From assembly GCF_945859685.1 (NCBI RefSeq), contig NC_079147.1, positions 168,313,174 to 168,377,173 of the forward strand: a stretch of 64,000 bases of DNA. Reading direction: 5' to 3'. Below, piece after piece: positions 34,322-44,762 of this stretch. Numbering within the stretch: position 1 is the first letter of the stretch; each line of letters starts with the position of its first letter. The stretch is from Eupeodes corollae (taxonomy: Eukaryota > Arthropoda > Insecta > Diptera > Syrphidae). The position numbers were made by a program, and so were the translations under genes. The notes beneath the pieces were generated by a model. It was not told where the DNA came from. It saw only the letters and a program-made list of their open reading frames with translations, and made no database searches.

Positions 34322-36718
34322 TCTCGATTGATGCTTACTTACTTAAGGTGGCGCTACAGTCCTGTGTGAACTAGGGCCTCACCCAACAAACTTCTCCATC
34401 TAGCTCGGTCCCTAGCTAGATGTCTCCAGTTTCGCGCTCCAAGTCGGGTGAGGTCACCTTCCACTTGTGCGCGCCACCTGACCCGCGGTCTTCCTCTACT
34501 GCGCTGTCCTGTGGGTGCGGATTCGAAGACTTTCCGGGCCGGAGCATTGGTTTCCATGCGCTCTACGTGACTCAACCATCGTAGTCGTTGGACTTTTACT
34601 CTTCTGGCTAAGTCTACGTTGCTGTACAGCCCGTACAGTTTGTCGTTCCATCTTCTCCTCCACTCCCCTTCGATGCATACGGGACCGTAGATCACACGAA
34701 GAACTTTTCTCTCGAAGCGACCCAAGGTGCTTTCATCCGCTTTTTTCATGGTCCATGCTTCTGCACCGTATAGCAGGACGGGGATGATAAGGGTCTTATA
34801 TAGCAACACTTTGGTCCCTCGAGAGAGGACTTTACCACTCAATTGCTTTCTTAGTCCAAAGAAACAGCGGTTAGCAAGAGTTATTCTGCGTTTGATCTCA
34901 GCGCTTGTGTTGTTTTCTGCGTTTACAGCGGAGCCTAGGTAGACGAAGTCCTTGACTACCTCAAAGTTACAGCATGTACTTTGTTTTGCCCTCATTAACC
35001 GTTAAACCCATTTTTGCCGCTTCTGCCTCAATACTCACAAAAGCCCCACTGATATCACGCTGAGTTCTTCCGATTATGTCAATGTCATCAGCATATGCCA
35101 GTAATTGGACAGACTTTTGAAAGATAGTGCCTCTAGTGTTGACGTGAGCTCTGCACTATTCTTTCAAGCAGGATGTTAAAAAAATCGCATGACAGCGCAT
35201 CACCTTGTCTAAAGCATTTTTTGACATCAAAAGGTTCTGTTAAGTTGTGTCCAACCTTTATGGAGCAGCGTGAATTCTCCATGGTCATCCTGCACAAACG
35301 GATGAGTTTGGCAGGGATGCCAAAACTAGACATGGCTCAATACAGCTCGTCCCTGTAGATGCTGTCATATGCGGCATTGAAATCGATGAAGAGATGGTGG
35401 GTGTCGATTTGGTATTCTTGAGTTTTTTCCAGGATCTGCCGTAATGTGAATATTTGATCAACTGTGGACTTTCCTGGTCTAAAACCACACTGATAAGGAC
35501 CTATCAGGTTGTTGACGATGGGCTTTAGACGTTCACATATTACGGATTTTATAGGCGATGTTATGTAGACTTATTCCTCTATAGTTGGTGCAGTTTAGAG
35601 GGTCTCCTTTTTTCTGGATCGGGCAAACAATACTGCGGTTCCATTCATCGGGCATGTTTTCTTCCGACCATATCTAACAGATAAGTTGGTGCATGCTCCT
35701 AACCAGCTTATCCCCAGCTGCCTTAAAGAGCTCTTTACTTCGTCTAAGTCGGGAGGACGGGATTGTTGGCTTTCGTCTTCTATATTGAATGGATCATCAT
35801 GTCTGACAGCGGAATTCAGTTCTTCGTCGCCGTTATACAGTCTGCAGAAGTGGTCCTTCCATATCCTCAGCATTGACTGCGGTTCCACTATAATGTTTCC
35901 ACTTTCGTCTTTGCAGCCTTCGGTTCTAGGTTTATGTACCTGTGAATTTCGTTTCACCTGTTCATAAAACTTTCGAACCTCATTCCTGCTTTTATACCTC
36001 TCAACATCTTCGACCGCACGCTTCTCATGCCCTCTCTTTTTCCTTCTGAGAAGTCGGCGTTCCTCTCGCCTCTTCTGCTCATAGCTGCTTTATATCGTTC
36101 TAGGGCCTCCGCTAATTCTTCGGCCGCACGTGGTCTGTTAAGGGACCTAACATTCCACGTGCATATCCGAAGTTCGTTGTCCTTTATTCGTTTGCGTTGG
36201 TTGTCAACAGTAAATCCGTCCGTATCCGAGGCTTGTTGGTGCTTCGCAACCATGAAAGCTTTTACGTGGCCAGGAAGTCACCCCGACGCACAACCTCCAA
36301 CCTGGAGGGCCAGATCCTAAGTATAACTCCAAGGATGGGGAGCCGGATAAAACCGCTCCTTACAGGCCTGGGCTTCGAATAAGTCGAAAAAGCCCTATAA
36401 GGTGTTCACTAAGTAGTTCAACCTTACTGGAACTGTAGACGCCACCGTTGATTCCATCTCGGGAGTTCCTCCGCTGCCGTCTGGATAAGGAGAGGTGCCT
36501 TAGTGGAAACACCTCTCCCCACCTCTCTTGTTTGCTGCCCCCAACATCTTTCCACTGGGGTTGGAACCCAATCTCCAGTTGAGGTACTAGGCACCCGATG
36601 TTCACCACGTGGAGGTGAGAGTAGGAGTTGATAGACAGAGGTTGGTTTTAAGAAAAACCTGTGGACGCTTGTGTCCTCTTGAATGCACATGTCTACCATT
36701 TGAACATCTCGATTGATG
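34322..36718 (-). mobile_element. RTE-like LINE insertion, copy B, with 12-bp target duplication
   Basis: The body 34334-36706 lies on the minus strand. TCTCGATTGATG precedes it (34322-34333) and follows it (36707-36718), a perfect 12-bp duplication, the same length as for copy A. The 3' tail is again TAAG-like. It keeps the 5' UTR (36706 to about 36245) and the start of the endonuclease, but most of the endonuclease is deleted near 36090. It sits inside the DDE-type element and therefore inserted later. Confidence 0.87.
34354..36253 (-). pseudogene. RTE-like ORF in copy B (endonuclease deleted, RT frameshifted)
   Basis: Minus strand: LRICTWNVRSLNRPRAAEEL (endonuclease start, about 36170-36110) jumps directly to the endonuclease-RT linker (MSRRGERNADF, KRNSQVHKPRTEGCKDESG). 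RT motifs follow in several frames: motif [15 protein letters not shown] (about 35225) and motif C YADDIDIIG (about 35090) with both Asp intact. The C-terminal 213 residues are one open frame (34995-34354), ending in RWLSHVERM ... [16 protein letters not shown]. About 90% similar by eye to copy A in the shared part. Not able to encode a full protein. Confidence 0.83.
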
Positions 36719-36729
36719 AGAAAGTTTAA

Positions 36730-37299
36730 AAGAGGAACCGATAAGAAATCATATTGCTCGATTCCCTACCGTTTAATCACATTACTGTAGACGTTATTCT
36801 TAAAAACAATACATAGACTCGAGTTTAAATATTCAAATGTGAAGAGGAAAAGGCAGTTAAAAGCCACGTCTACCGCAGAATATTTGAACGAGAGTTCAAC
36901 ATCTCTTTTTTTAAACCTAAAAAGGACCTCTGTGAGGAATTTAAAGTCACTTGAAGCTCGAGCAACATAATATTGAAAGAATTCAAATCAAAACATAAGG
37001 CACATCAATTACAAAACCAAAAATCGAGAGAAACTCGACAGTTGGACAGAACATCATCGACAGAGAGAAAAAACTAAATGAGAGAGCCAAATTTCCTCGT
37101 CTCCGTCCCTTTGGAACCTCTTACTCTCATTTTTTATAGCGTGTTGAATTCTTTTTTTTTCTCTCTGATCATCGACTCGAGTCATATGTTTTGATCTTCA
37201 AAATGTCCTTTCTTGTCCTAAGGCCGAAGTTTCTTCATTTTTAACTATTCAAAGCTAAATAATTTTAATCTCACTGCCCATCTGTCCACTAATAATATG
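36730..37299 (+). pseudogene. N-terminal remnants of the DDE-like gene
   Basis: Short blocks in changing frames: a SHYC block near 36775, VYRRIFEREFNISFFKPKKD (about 36868-36927), a charged KSKHKAHQLQ block near 36985, and ICFDLQNVLSCPKAEVSS (37192-37245). The last block, LTAHLSTNNM, runs to 37299 with a GTAAG donor at 37300. Order and wording fit the part upstream of the DDE-like core in a protein family that is common but unnamed in arthropod gene sets. Several frameshifts and stops; anything further upstream was lost or displaced by the LINE. Confidence 0.55.
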
Positions 37300-37356
37300 G
37301 TAAGAAAAATGTAATATTTCTTGGATAATAAGTTTATTTATGTTCTTTTAATGTAG

Positions 37357-38091
37357 GTCTACTGCGCTTTGTGGAGCGAGAATTTAATGGGAAGAAGTGG
37401 CAATGATTTGGCCAGTGCCTTAATACAAATTTTGGATCGGGTCATTAAAGATAACCAGCATTTTATTCACTTGATTCTCTGGTCCGATTCTTGTGTTCCG
37501 CAGAACAGGAACTCCATTATGTCATTTGCTTTGTTAAATTTTATAAAATGGCACCCACAAATAATAAAAATAACACTCCGCTTCAGTGTACCTGGCCATT
37601 CGTGCATACAAGAAATCGATTCAGTACACAGCGTGATTGAGAGAAATCTAAGAAGGTTCGAGTATTACTCGCCGATTTCTCTTATTCGCATAGTACTAAA
37701 AATAACCTACAAAAGACAGGAATTGATTGTCATGCAGATGGGACCTTCGGACTTCAAAAACTATCAGGTTTGCTCCAAAACGTTTTATTTTAAAACAATA
37801 CCTTTCACAAAAGTATGTGAAATCGAATTTTCGACTAATATTTTAACGGTGGGGTTTAAAACTAGTTTTTACAAAAAAAGTTATGATTATATAAATTTAA
37901 AGTACGACAAGCCTTCAAGAAAATCATATGCAAACAAAACTTTTGTTCCCGAATTTCCAATTCCTGAAGAAGAAAAAAGTAAGAAAAAATTGTCTGAAGC
38001 TAAAATAAAATCTTTTATTGCAATGCTTCCTTTTATGCCAAAGGTAGATTTTGATTTCTTGGAAAACTTAATTTCGAAAAATGCTACTTAA
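37357..38091 (+). CDS. Last exon of an uncharacterised DDE-like transposase gene
   Basis: Open for 244 codons after the acceptor TTAATGTAG (ends 37356); the stop is TAA at 38089-38091. A 57-nt intron links it in frame to 36730-37299. Seen: WSENLMGRSGNDLASALIQI, ILWSDSCVPQNRNSI (an Asp followed by C-x2-QNRN) and FSVPGHSCIQEIDSVHSVIE (GH, then E-x-D and H-x3-E), which look like metal-binding acidic positions. A Lys-rich C-terminus ends in a small helical tail. The pattern D...QNRN...GH...D..H..IE recurs in a family annotated as uncharacterised proteins in many invertebrates. I infer a transposase because of the inverted ends around it. The exon is intact although the 5' part is broken. Confidence 0.6.
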   Translation, partial: VYCALWSENLMGRSGNDLASALIQILDRVIKDNQHFIHLILWSDSCVPQNRNSIMSFALLNFIKWHPQIIKITLRFSVPGHSCIQEIDSVHSVIERNLRRFEYYSPISLIRIVLKITYKRQELIVMQMGPSDFKNYQVCSKTFYFKTIPFTKVCEIEFSTNILTVGFKTSFYKKSYDYINLKYDKPSRKSYANKTFVPEFPIPEEEKSKKKLSEAKIKSFIAMLPFMPKVDFDFLENLISKNAT

Positions 38092-38744
38092 CTGGTTCAA
38101 TAATTTGTTCACATTTAATTGACAATTCTTTATTTGTATTTAATTACTATCCAAGTTGTTATGTATTCGTTACTTTATAATAAAAATTAATTTATTTATG
38201 TAACTTATAATTATATTGGGCTTTATTACAATTTCGTTGGACTTTTATAAAAAAGAACTACTATCTTACAACAGATTCCTTATTGTTTTGATATCAAGTT
38301 AAGTATGGAAAAAAACTTTTTTTTGGGGATTCCTAATTTTACAACAATTATATGCTTTAGGAAATAGTTTATTTTAAGAAAATATACTATTTAATCAGTT
38401 TTCTTACTGTATAGTATAAAAAATAGAATACAATTTAAAAACCATCTATTTTCACGAAAAACGATTTGTTTACTCCATACAAAAACCATTTATTCCATAT
38501 AAGCTCTTAAGTAATATAAGGTTCTATGTTGAACATAGAACCCTTTATCTCATATATAACTAAGATTTTCAGGAAAAGCTTCTATGTATTTTTTTTAAAT
38601 GACTGTAGAATTGTCTATAGTGATTAAAATATTATTTTTTTTATTTGTTTTTGGGTTTTTAGCAGTTCTTTATCAGATTTAATCAATATTTTACTGCTAT
38701 TTAGAAGTTTTATACAAAATAATTTTTTCAAAACTTAGGTTTGC
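38092..38744. other. 3' non-coding part of the candidate transposon
   Basis: AT-rich with the right-hand hairpin at 38518-38545. Several AATAAA words at about 38180-38190 could serve the upstream gene. Confidence 0.4.
38518..38545. repeat. Hairpin GGTTCTATGTT ... AACATAGAACC, right copy
   Basis: Same arms as at 34127-34164, almost without loop. Preceded by ATATAAG and followed by TTATCTCATA. Both copies lie 190-245 bases inside the inverted ends of the candidate transposon. Confidence 0.75.
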
Positions 38745-38786
38745 TGACATACAACCTTTAAGTATTCAGCCAGCGATATGGTTGAA

Positions 38787-39169
38787 TTAGAAGGGACCAA
38801 ACAATTGTTTTCAAATTTGTATGCTTCGTGAGAAGAATCTGGTGAATTATCAATATAATTCATTGAACATTTTATTTTACAATAGTTTTGAACCTAAACA
38901 TCTGCGATGAACGCAGCCATTCAGGACATTCAAAGTTCATTTGCAGAGCTACCAACATAAATTATGTAACTTCAAATTTCTGTCAAAGCTTTTGAATTTG
39001 AGTTTCTGTTAAATTAAAACATCGTATTTAAAGTTATCTGAACTTAATCCTGAATCATAAAGAAAACAACAAGGCAAATTGAACTTTATTGATAAAAACG
39101 AAATAATAAACAATTTTTATTTAGCGATTCACTTAAAATATAATAATTGTATATCGTAGAATCAAGAAA
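38787..39169. other. Upstream region of the orphan frame
   Basis: AT-rich; no repeat recognised. Possible AT-rich promoter sequence near 39130-39160, not decisive. Confidence 0.35.
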
Positions 39170-39706
39170 ATGTACAATAACCTCGACGACACATTTTCCG
39201 CTGATAGCGTTGAAGACGTCAAGCTAAAGGGCAACTACAGAATAGAGACATTTTTCAACAATCATTCAGATTTAGGGGCTTTGGTTGAAGTTCCTAGTTA
39301 TCATTGTAAGGCCATATTTTTCAAAGGAAATGTTCTATATAAAGCTGATGAACCAAATATAATCGATTATATTGATATTATGAAAAAGTTTACCTATACT
39401 GAACCAGATAAGAAGATCGAAAGGAATAGACAGCAAAGAGTTGGTGGTACAATTTGTCCCACCAGCGAGGATATCTATGAAATCGACGATAAGATTTTCT
39501 CCTTGTACGGAAGGTATATTTATGCATTTAATGATTACAATAAAGTAACTTTTTCAAGTAAGACGTCAAATAATAAAATTTACCTTAGAAGTGTAAATAG
39601 AGATAAAAAGGACAAATGTTATGGTTTCTTGTATGATCACAACTACGCATTCAAGATTGTCGATAAAAACACTCAAATTTTATATGCATTTGGGTTATAT
39701 CGATAA
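39170..39706 (+). CDS. Uncharacterised 178-residue protein, single exon
   Basis: I do not recognise this protein. ATG 39170 to TAA 39706 is uninterrupted in DNA where random frames rarely exceed 90 codons. There is no signal peptide or membrane segment. Residues are mixed, rich in Tyr, Phe, Lys, Asn and Asp, with three patches of alternating aromatic and polar residues (YHCKAIFFKGNVLYKADEPN, IFSLYGRYIYAFNDYN, CYGFLYDHNYAFKIVDKN), which suggests a beta-rich fold with repeated strands. A poly(A) signal AATAAA lies near 39793. It could be a young host gene, a degraded member of a host family, or captured from a mobile or viral genome; nothing in the sequence decides. Confidence 0.5.
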   Translation: MYNNLDDTFSADSVEDVKLKGNYRIETFFNNHSDLGALVEVPSYHCKAIFFKGNVLYKADEPNIIDYIDIMKKFTYTEPDKKIERNRQQRVGGTICPTSEDIYEIDDKIFSLYGRYIYAFNDYNKVTFSSKTSNNKIYLRSVNRDKKDKCYGFLYDHNYAFKIVDKNTQILYAFGLYR

Positions 39707-40169
39707 AAATAGTTACTTTTTTTCTATTAAATCTCTTTGTAAATAATAAAAATGTTAAAATTATTTTTGTAACGCATTCCAAAGCATGTGAATAAATAAA
39801 AAAAATGCAATTGTTTTTTTCCTTTATCTGTCTGTATCATTGAATAATTGCAATTATTCAATGTCTGTACTCTTATATGAATTCATTAACATGATTTACT
39901 TTTAGTCATTAGCAAAAACATACATTAAATTGGGCAAAGATAAAAATTGCAGGGTTCTTCTATTTTATTCAAAGCCGGGGGTGTCAAAAGTATGATCGTT
40001 CAAATCTGTCTAAAGAAAGGTAAAAATAATTCATCTCTTCAGTGTTAAATACAATTAAACAATTTTTTGTGACATCTGTCGATGCTAACTACTCCTACTA
40101 CTAATTTAAGATGCTATTTTCAAATAAAACTGCGAGTCTTGTTTTCACCCAGTTGTAAAGTATTTCATA
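39707..40169. other. Intergenic DNA downstream of the orphan frame
   Basis: AT-rich; contains AATAAATAAA (39791-39800) and a small ATTGAATAATTGCAATTATTCAATG palindromic region near 39839-39863. No gene. Confidence 0.4.
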
Positions 40170-40860
40170 CGCATTTGGCAGTGTTTCAATAGCTAAAATC
40201 GAGTTGATTAGACACCAACACCTAACCAGACGTGCAGCTGCTGATAAAATTGGCTGACGTCTTGATGGTTTTTATTCTTACTTATAGATTCGTACAGATA
40301 AAACATAGTGGAAGGTAAAAAAAAACGGCAAAAACCACAGCTTGAAGAAGTTGTGCACCTGAGTTGAGAAAAATGAAACAACAAATTGGCGTAAGTGCAA
40401 GTCACTCTACAGTTTTAAAAGTTATAAAATTCGAGCCATCTTAAACTTAAGAAAAAAACAGCTTCTTGATGACCAACGGAAAGTTATGCTATTAGAGATT
40501 TTCAAAACTTAAATAATAATGGTATTCTGTTTCTTTTAGGCTTTTACTAAACAATTGATTGATGAATTTTTACTTAACAATCTAACATTTTTTGACTCAT
40601 AAACTTGGTCTACCAACATGATAACGCACCTATTCACTCTGTGTGCGTAATGAAAGCTTGGACGAAATTTACACTTCTTTTAATAACTGCCGTACTCACC
40701 TGGTCGTAACATGATTAAATATAATTGGAGGTGGTTAGTTCCCACAGTCAACGAGGGATGTCATCAGTTTAAAGTTAAAGAATTCTTTAATTTTGCAACT
40801 AAGTTAGCGTTAGGCGAAATATCGTTGAACTTTATCAAAAGGCTGTAAGATTCATACCCG
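40170..40860 (+). pseudogene. Tc1/mariner-type transposase relic
   Basis: Plus strand, several frames: TRRAAADKIG-like HTH end (about 40220), SHSTVLKVIKF (about 40400), YQHDNAPIHSV (about 40610-40645, second catalytic Asp block) and YNWRWLV (about 40715-40740) at the position of the ENVWGWL-like block. Frames shift at least three times and stops are many. No ends identified. Confidence 0.62.
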
Positions 40861-41394
40861 CACGAATTTAGGAAATGATTAAAAGAAAAGTTGGATCTAT
40901 CAAACTACCAATCTGGGCGAAAGAAAAACTAGCAGTTGATTTTGAATAAATCTTTTCAAATTCTTATACACATCAATATTTGGAAAAAATGTAAAAATCA
41001 TTTTCGAAAATGTTTGTGCGTATTCAGTTGAAGCCGAAGTGTATGTTCACAACTCTCTTCAAAATAGTGGAAATCGATTTACTGACAATTTAACTATTAT
41101 TCATTTAGTTGCAGAATATCTTCTCAAACTTAAATGATATCCTTGTCTTACTTAAGAATCTTAGATATTTAGGCCCATCATGAATTTTATAGTAATCAAA
41201 AACTTTTAAGAATCCCGAAAAAAACCATTACAAAATACGTTCTTAGCAAGGACATCCTAGACCTTTATTCAAAGGGGGAAGCGGGCAGACACTTAACATA
41301 AAGACGATTTTTTGAGCATCGCATAAAAATGTTCTCTAAAGGAGACTGACAAAATGTAAACAAAATAATGTGTATCTCGACCTTACAGATATTC
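40861..41394. other. AT-rich spacer
   Basis: No gene or repeat recognised. Confidence 0.4.
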
Positions 41395-41712
41395 GTCCCG
41401 TATGCATAGATGAGAGAAGATATAACGGCGAATTGTACGGGCTATACACCGACACTGCATATTAAACGGAAATGACGAATCGCTCCAGCCCGAAAGGTCT
41501 TCCAATCCAATGAGGAACGGCGCAATGGAGGAAGACAGCGACTCAGGTGGCGCACGCACGGGGGTGAAGACCTCAACCAACTTGGCGTGTGAAACTGGAG
41601 ACAGCTAAATACGGACCGAGCTGGCTGGAGACGCATGTTGGTTAAGGCCCAGGTGCGCCCGGACCACAAGTTAGTAAGCAATAGAAAACCAATTAAAACA
41701 AAAAAAAAAAAA
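41395..41712 (+). pseudogene. 3' end of an RTE/Jockey-like LINE with poly(A)-like tail
   Basis: Plus strand: ERRYNGELYGLYTD (about 41412-41453), then after a frameshift RLRWRTHGGEDLNQLG-like and NWRQL ... DRAGWRRMLVKAQV (about 41540-41660). This matches the C-terminal region that in copy B reads [23 protein letters not shown] and [16 protein letters not shown]. It ends in an A-rich tail (41699-41712). It is a diverged cousin of copies A-C, extremely 5'-truncated. Confidence 0.7.
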
Positions 41713-42281
41713 CAATTTAAAAAACCCTTGTATTGTACTAACTATGTGCTTTAAAAAATAAGATGGAATTGAAAACAAGATTAAGGAATTTATTCTTATT
41801 CTAAGCTTCTTCCTAAGAACATAAATATTTTCCCTTTACTTTTAGATAAGATCTTGTGAAAATAATTTAAAAGCACTACTAAAGTTTTTTTTTAATTCTT
41901 AATGTTGTGAAAACAGTTGTTTTTTGTTGTAAACCTTTTTTGGTGAATATTGTTAAATTACTAACAAATTTTTAGATGGAATAGGGCTGTGCATTTGTAA
42001 TAGGGCTGGATTTCCAATTCATATTTAGTTCTTGATTCAGTTCTCAGATGCCCTAAGGATCCGCTATTGGTTCGTAGTTTAAAATCTCATACAATTTAGC
42101 ATTACGAACAGATTTCGTGTTACAGTTTTTCGGACTTCATAAGTTCTGGATTACGATGGAATTCGTGGTAAGCAAGATTTCCAGTAAAAATTAAAAAATG
42201 CAATTTTTTTCTAAGGAAAAGAAACAAATAAGATTTTTTTTTTAACTTATTGATTTGGTATTAATACATTTATAAATCATC
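41713..42281. other. Intergenic DNA downstream of the MADF-BESS gene
   Basis: AT-rich, no feature recognised. Confidence 0.4.
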
Positions 42282-43255
42282 TCATGATTGTTCATCAATC
42301 AAATATTCTTCCTTAATATTATCTTTCTCAATGGTGGATTCAATTGAAATACTATCACTTTGTGTATTATTCACAAAGTCCGATTCAGTTCGTCCTGCCA
42401 ACTGGGAATGATTGGAATCATAAATAATTTCATAACGACTTTGTTCATAAGCTATGCGCTCCTCACATAACATTTGCTGAATCTTCGTTTGTACATTTAA
42501 TGCTTGCACAAGCGGCAAGGAGCCCAATTGCATGGCAATATTCATGCCAAAGTGATAAAATTCATTAGATTGGATTGGATGTTGTTTTTCAGGTTCAGGA
42601 TTATCAGGGATCTGTCTGTAATTCTGCTGATTTTGTTGCAGCGATGAGTTGTTGTTATTTTGATATTGATAATGGTTGGGAGCATGAACTCGAGGCATTG
42701 GATACTGATTTACAATTGGGTTTTTATTAATCATGCTGTAACCTTGAGATGATTGTGAGTTGGAATAAATAGCATCAGGTCCTTGTGGTTGGAAATGGTT
42801 GACGGCTCATTAAAGGTGTTTCTACTAGTATGAGGATCTTCAACAGTAAGCTACAAAAGAATTAAAACGTAAAAAAAAGCTTATTACCAATTGCTATTAT
42901 ATTTAAATTCAATTCTCACCGAACAGTTGACTTTAAAAAATCCTTCAGGATTATTAAGAAATGAATCAGCTAAATTGTACCAACGTAATTTCGGTTTATA
43001 GGTTTCATTAAAAGAATGTCTCGACATGGATCTTCTCACTTTAGTTCTTTCCGAAGCATATGTATCCCGGAAAGATTTAATCTTTTGCTTCACTTCCAGC
43101 ACGCTAGCCAAATTCATTGCATCTCTTATCCGAATATAGGCTTCATTTCGTTTAGATTTTATTCGATAATACTTGTGATTACACTTCCACAAGCATTCGC
43201 TTTTCTTGTACAGTTCAAGGAATTTAATTATGTCGTTTTCAGAAAAGCGACCCAT
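42282..43255 (-). CDS. MADF-BESS domain protein, two exons, with a frame problem
   Basis: Exon 1 (43255-42920) codes for MGRFSENDIIKFLELYKKSE... up to FFKVNCS, a complete MADF domain of about 95 residues (ELYKKSECLW, KRNEAYIRIRDAMN, SFRDTY, SKLRWY-like PKLRWYNLADSFL). Donor GTGAG at 42919; acceptor TTTTGTAG at 42852-42851. Exon 2 (42850-42282) carries a Gln/Asn-rich linker, a BESS-like motif (FGMNIAMQLGSLPLVQALNVQTKIQQML) and an acidic Ser/Asp/Glu tail. MADF binds DNA and BESS mediates protein contacts in fly transcription regulators. With these splice sites exon 2 starts in a frame that stops at a TGA just before codon MINKNP (42734). The BESS frame is one base off, so there is either a frameshift, an unrecognised junction or a sequence error. 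Confidence 0.75.
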
Positions 43256-44762
43256 TTATTACTTAAAATAATTTTTGTTGTAAAGAAAATGCAATTGGTC
43301 CTAAATTATTAATCTTTTTCTAGTTGTGGTTACAAAAGTAAATTTCGAAGAACATAAGCCAAGGCATAAAGTTTTAGTTGAAGTGGTTTCGGTTTGCCTT
43401 TGGTGGTTCTATTATTGTTTTTTTTTTGTTATTGTGAACTACATACAACCAACCAATCCAAAACAGAATTCAGTGCAAGTAAAAGTAAAGATGTTAAAAG
43501 TTAGATATTACCATCTGTTGGAACTGGAAGTGCATTCAGCGCCTAATTAATAAAATTAGATATTAAACTGGGTTGCTCGTGCATTTGACCAGATTGTAAT
43601 TTTTAATAAACGTTTTTCTTAAGCATCCAATTTTTTCAAAGACGACTTGTTAATAAATACCAAAACAAAATAATATGTTTGATCAACTTCTTATGAGTCG
43701 GTATTTAGATAGACTCCGCAAGTTTCTTTTTGGGTTATAGTCTGTTCAAACCAAACTCAAAACCAAGTTTTCGGAAAAAAGTTTTCGAAAACCCGAAAAT
43801 CGTTCATACTGAACATTTACACATTTTGACATTTCCGTTTTTACAACATCGACTGTCAAATATTTTATTGATGCAAAAACTGGAAGTAAAAGTTTAGTCC
43901 TTCAATTATTATTTGTAAAAATAAAATGCATTCTGACTGATTGAAAGTTATTTTAATACATCAAAAGAAAGTTAAACATAAAATAAAGATTTTGTCATTG
44001 TCTCAAGTTTGCAAATTCTGGAACTTCGAAGCAATTTGCTAGTTAGAAATTTGCTAAATACTTAGCAATTTATGAAGAGACTCCAAAATTTTAAACCCTT
44101 CTTTTCGTTTTTGCTTATTAGCAAATTGCTTTATTAAAAATTTATCATCGACACAACTGTTGACTGGACTATTCCATCCACTGCTCTTTAAGAAATAATT
44201 TTAATTATGTCATATGGCCTTAACGAATTGCTAAAAGTTAAAGCAACTATTCCATGATTTTAACTTTAGCAATAGTAAGATGTTAAAATTATGTAAATCA
44301 TCTTGTAAGCTCAATAAATTACTGCTTTAAAATTTCACTAAATCGTATACAAAATTTGCAACATTATTTAAAAAGAAAATTAAAACTTCAAGCATTTAAG
44401 CTAGCATAAGTCACAACAAAGCCAAACTGACAGGATACGCCCCAAAATCTTGTGTGAGGAAACTGATATTGCTCAGTTGGTGTCTGTCCATCCGTTTGGA
44501 TTTTCAGCAATACAAAAATCAACGGGCCAATGCTCAGCTCTGCCGTGTGTAGGGATTTATCAAGCCAAGTGGGTTCTGTCTGTTTAAACAATTATATCTC
44601 GATATCTAAACACTATCTAACTATCTCAGTCGATCTCATACAATAATTTAGGAAACAAAATTCTGAATGTATCTTACCCTTTTAATTTTTTTTCTGCTTC
44701 AGTTGACAACTTTTATTTTAACATGGAATTACATTTTTGGCCATAGCTGAAAACCTATAAAT
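43256..44762. other. Intergenic DNA upstream of the MADF-BESS gene
   Basis: AT-rich; no gene recognised. The MADF-BESS promoter should lie at the left end of this stretch but shows no clear TATA box. Confidence 0.4.

Larger units (their letters stand above)
33937..38786 (+). mobile_element. Candidate DNA transposon with inverted ends carrying an uncharacterised DDE-like gene
   Basis: The left segment 33937-33977 (starting TTCAACATATTGCTGGCTGA) recurs inverted at 38745-38786; on the minus strand it starts TTCAACCATATCGCTGGCTG. About 36 of 41 positions agree by eye. Between them are the DDE-like gene remnant (36730-38091), two near-identical hairpins (34127-34164, 38518-38545) and a later LINE insertion (34334-36706). 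Without the LINE and its duplicated target the element would be about 2.5 kb. No target duplication of the ends was established, so the borders are provisional. Confidence 0.5.

Noticed and set aside
36360..36699. Minus-strand frames with Trp/Arg/Gly-rich products.
   Set aside because: They lie in the 5' UTR of LINE copy B and match no protein; higher GC of the LINE explains the open frames.
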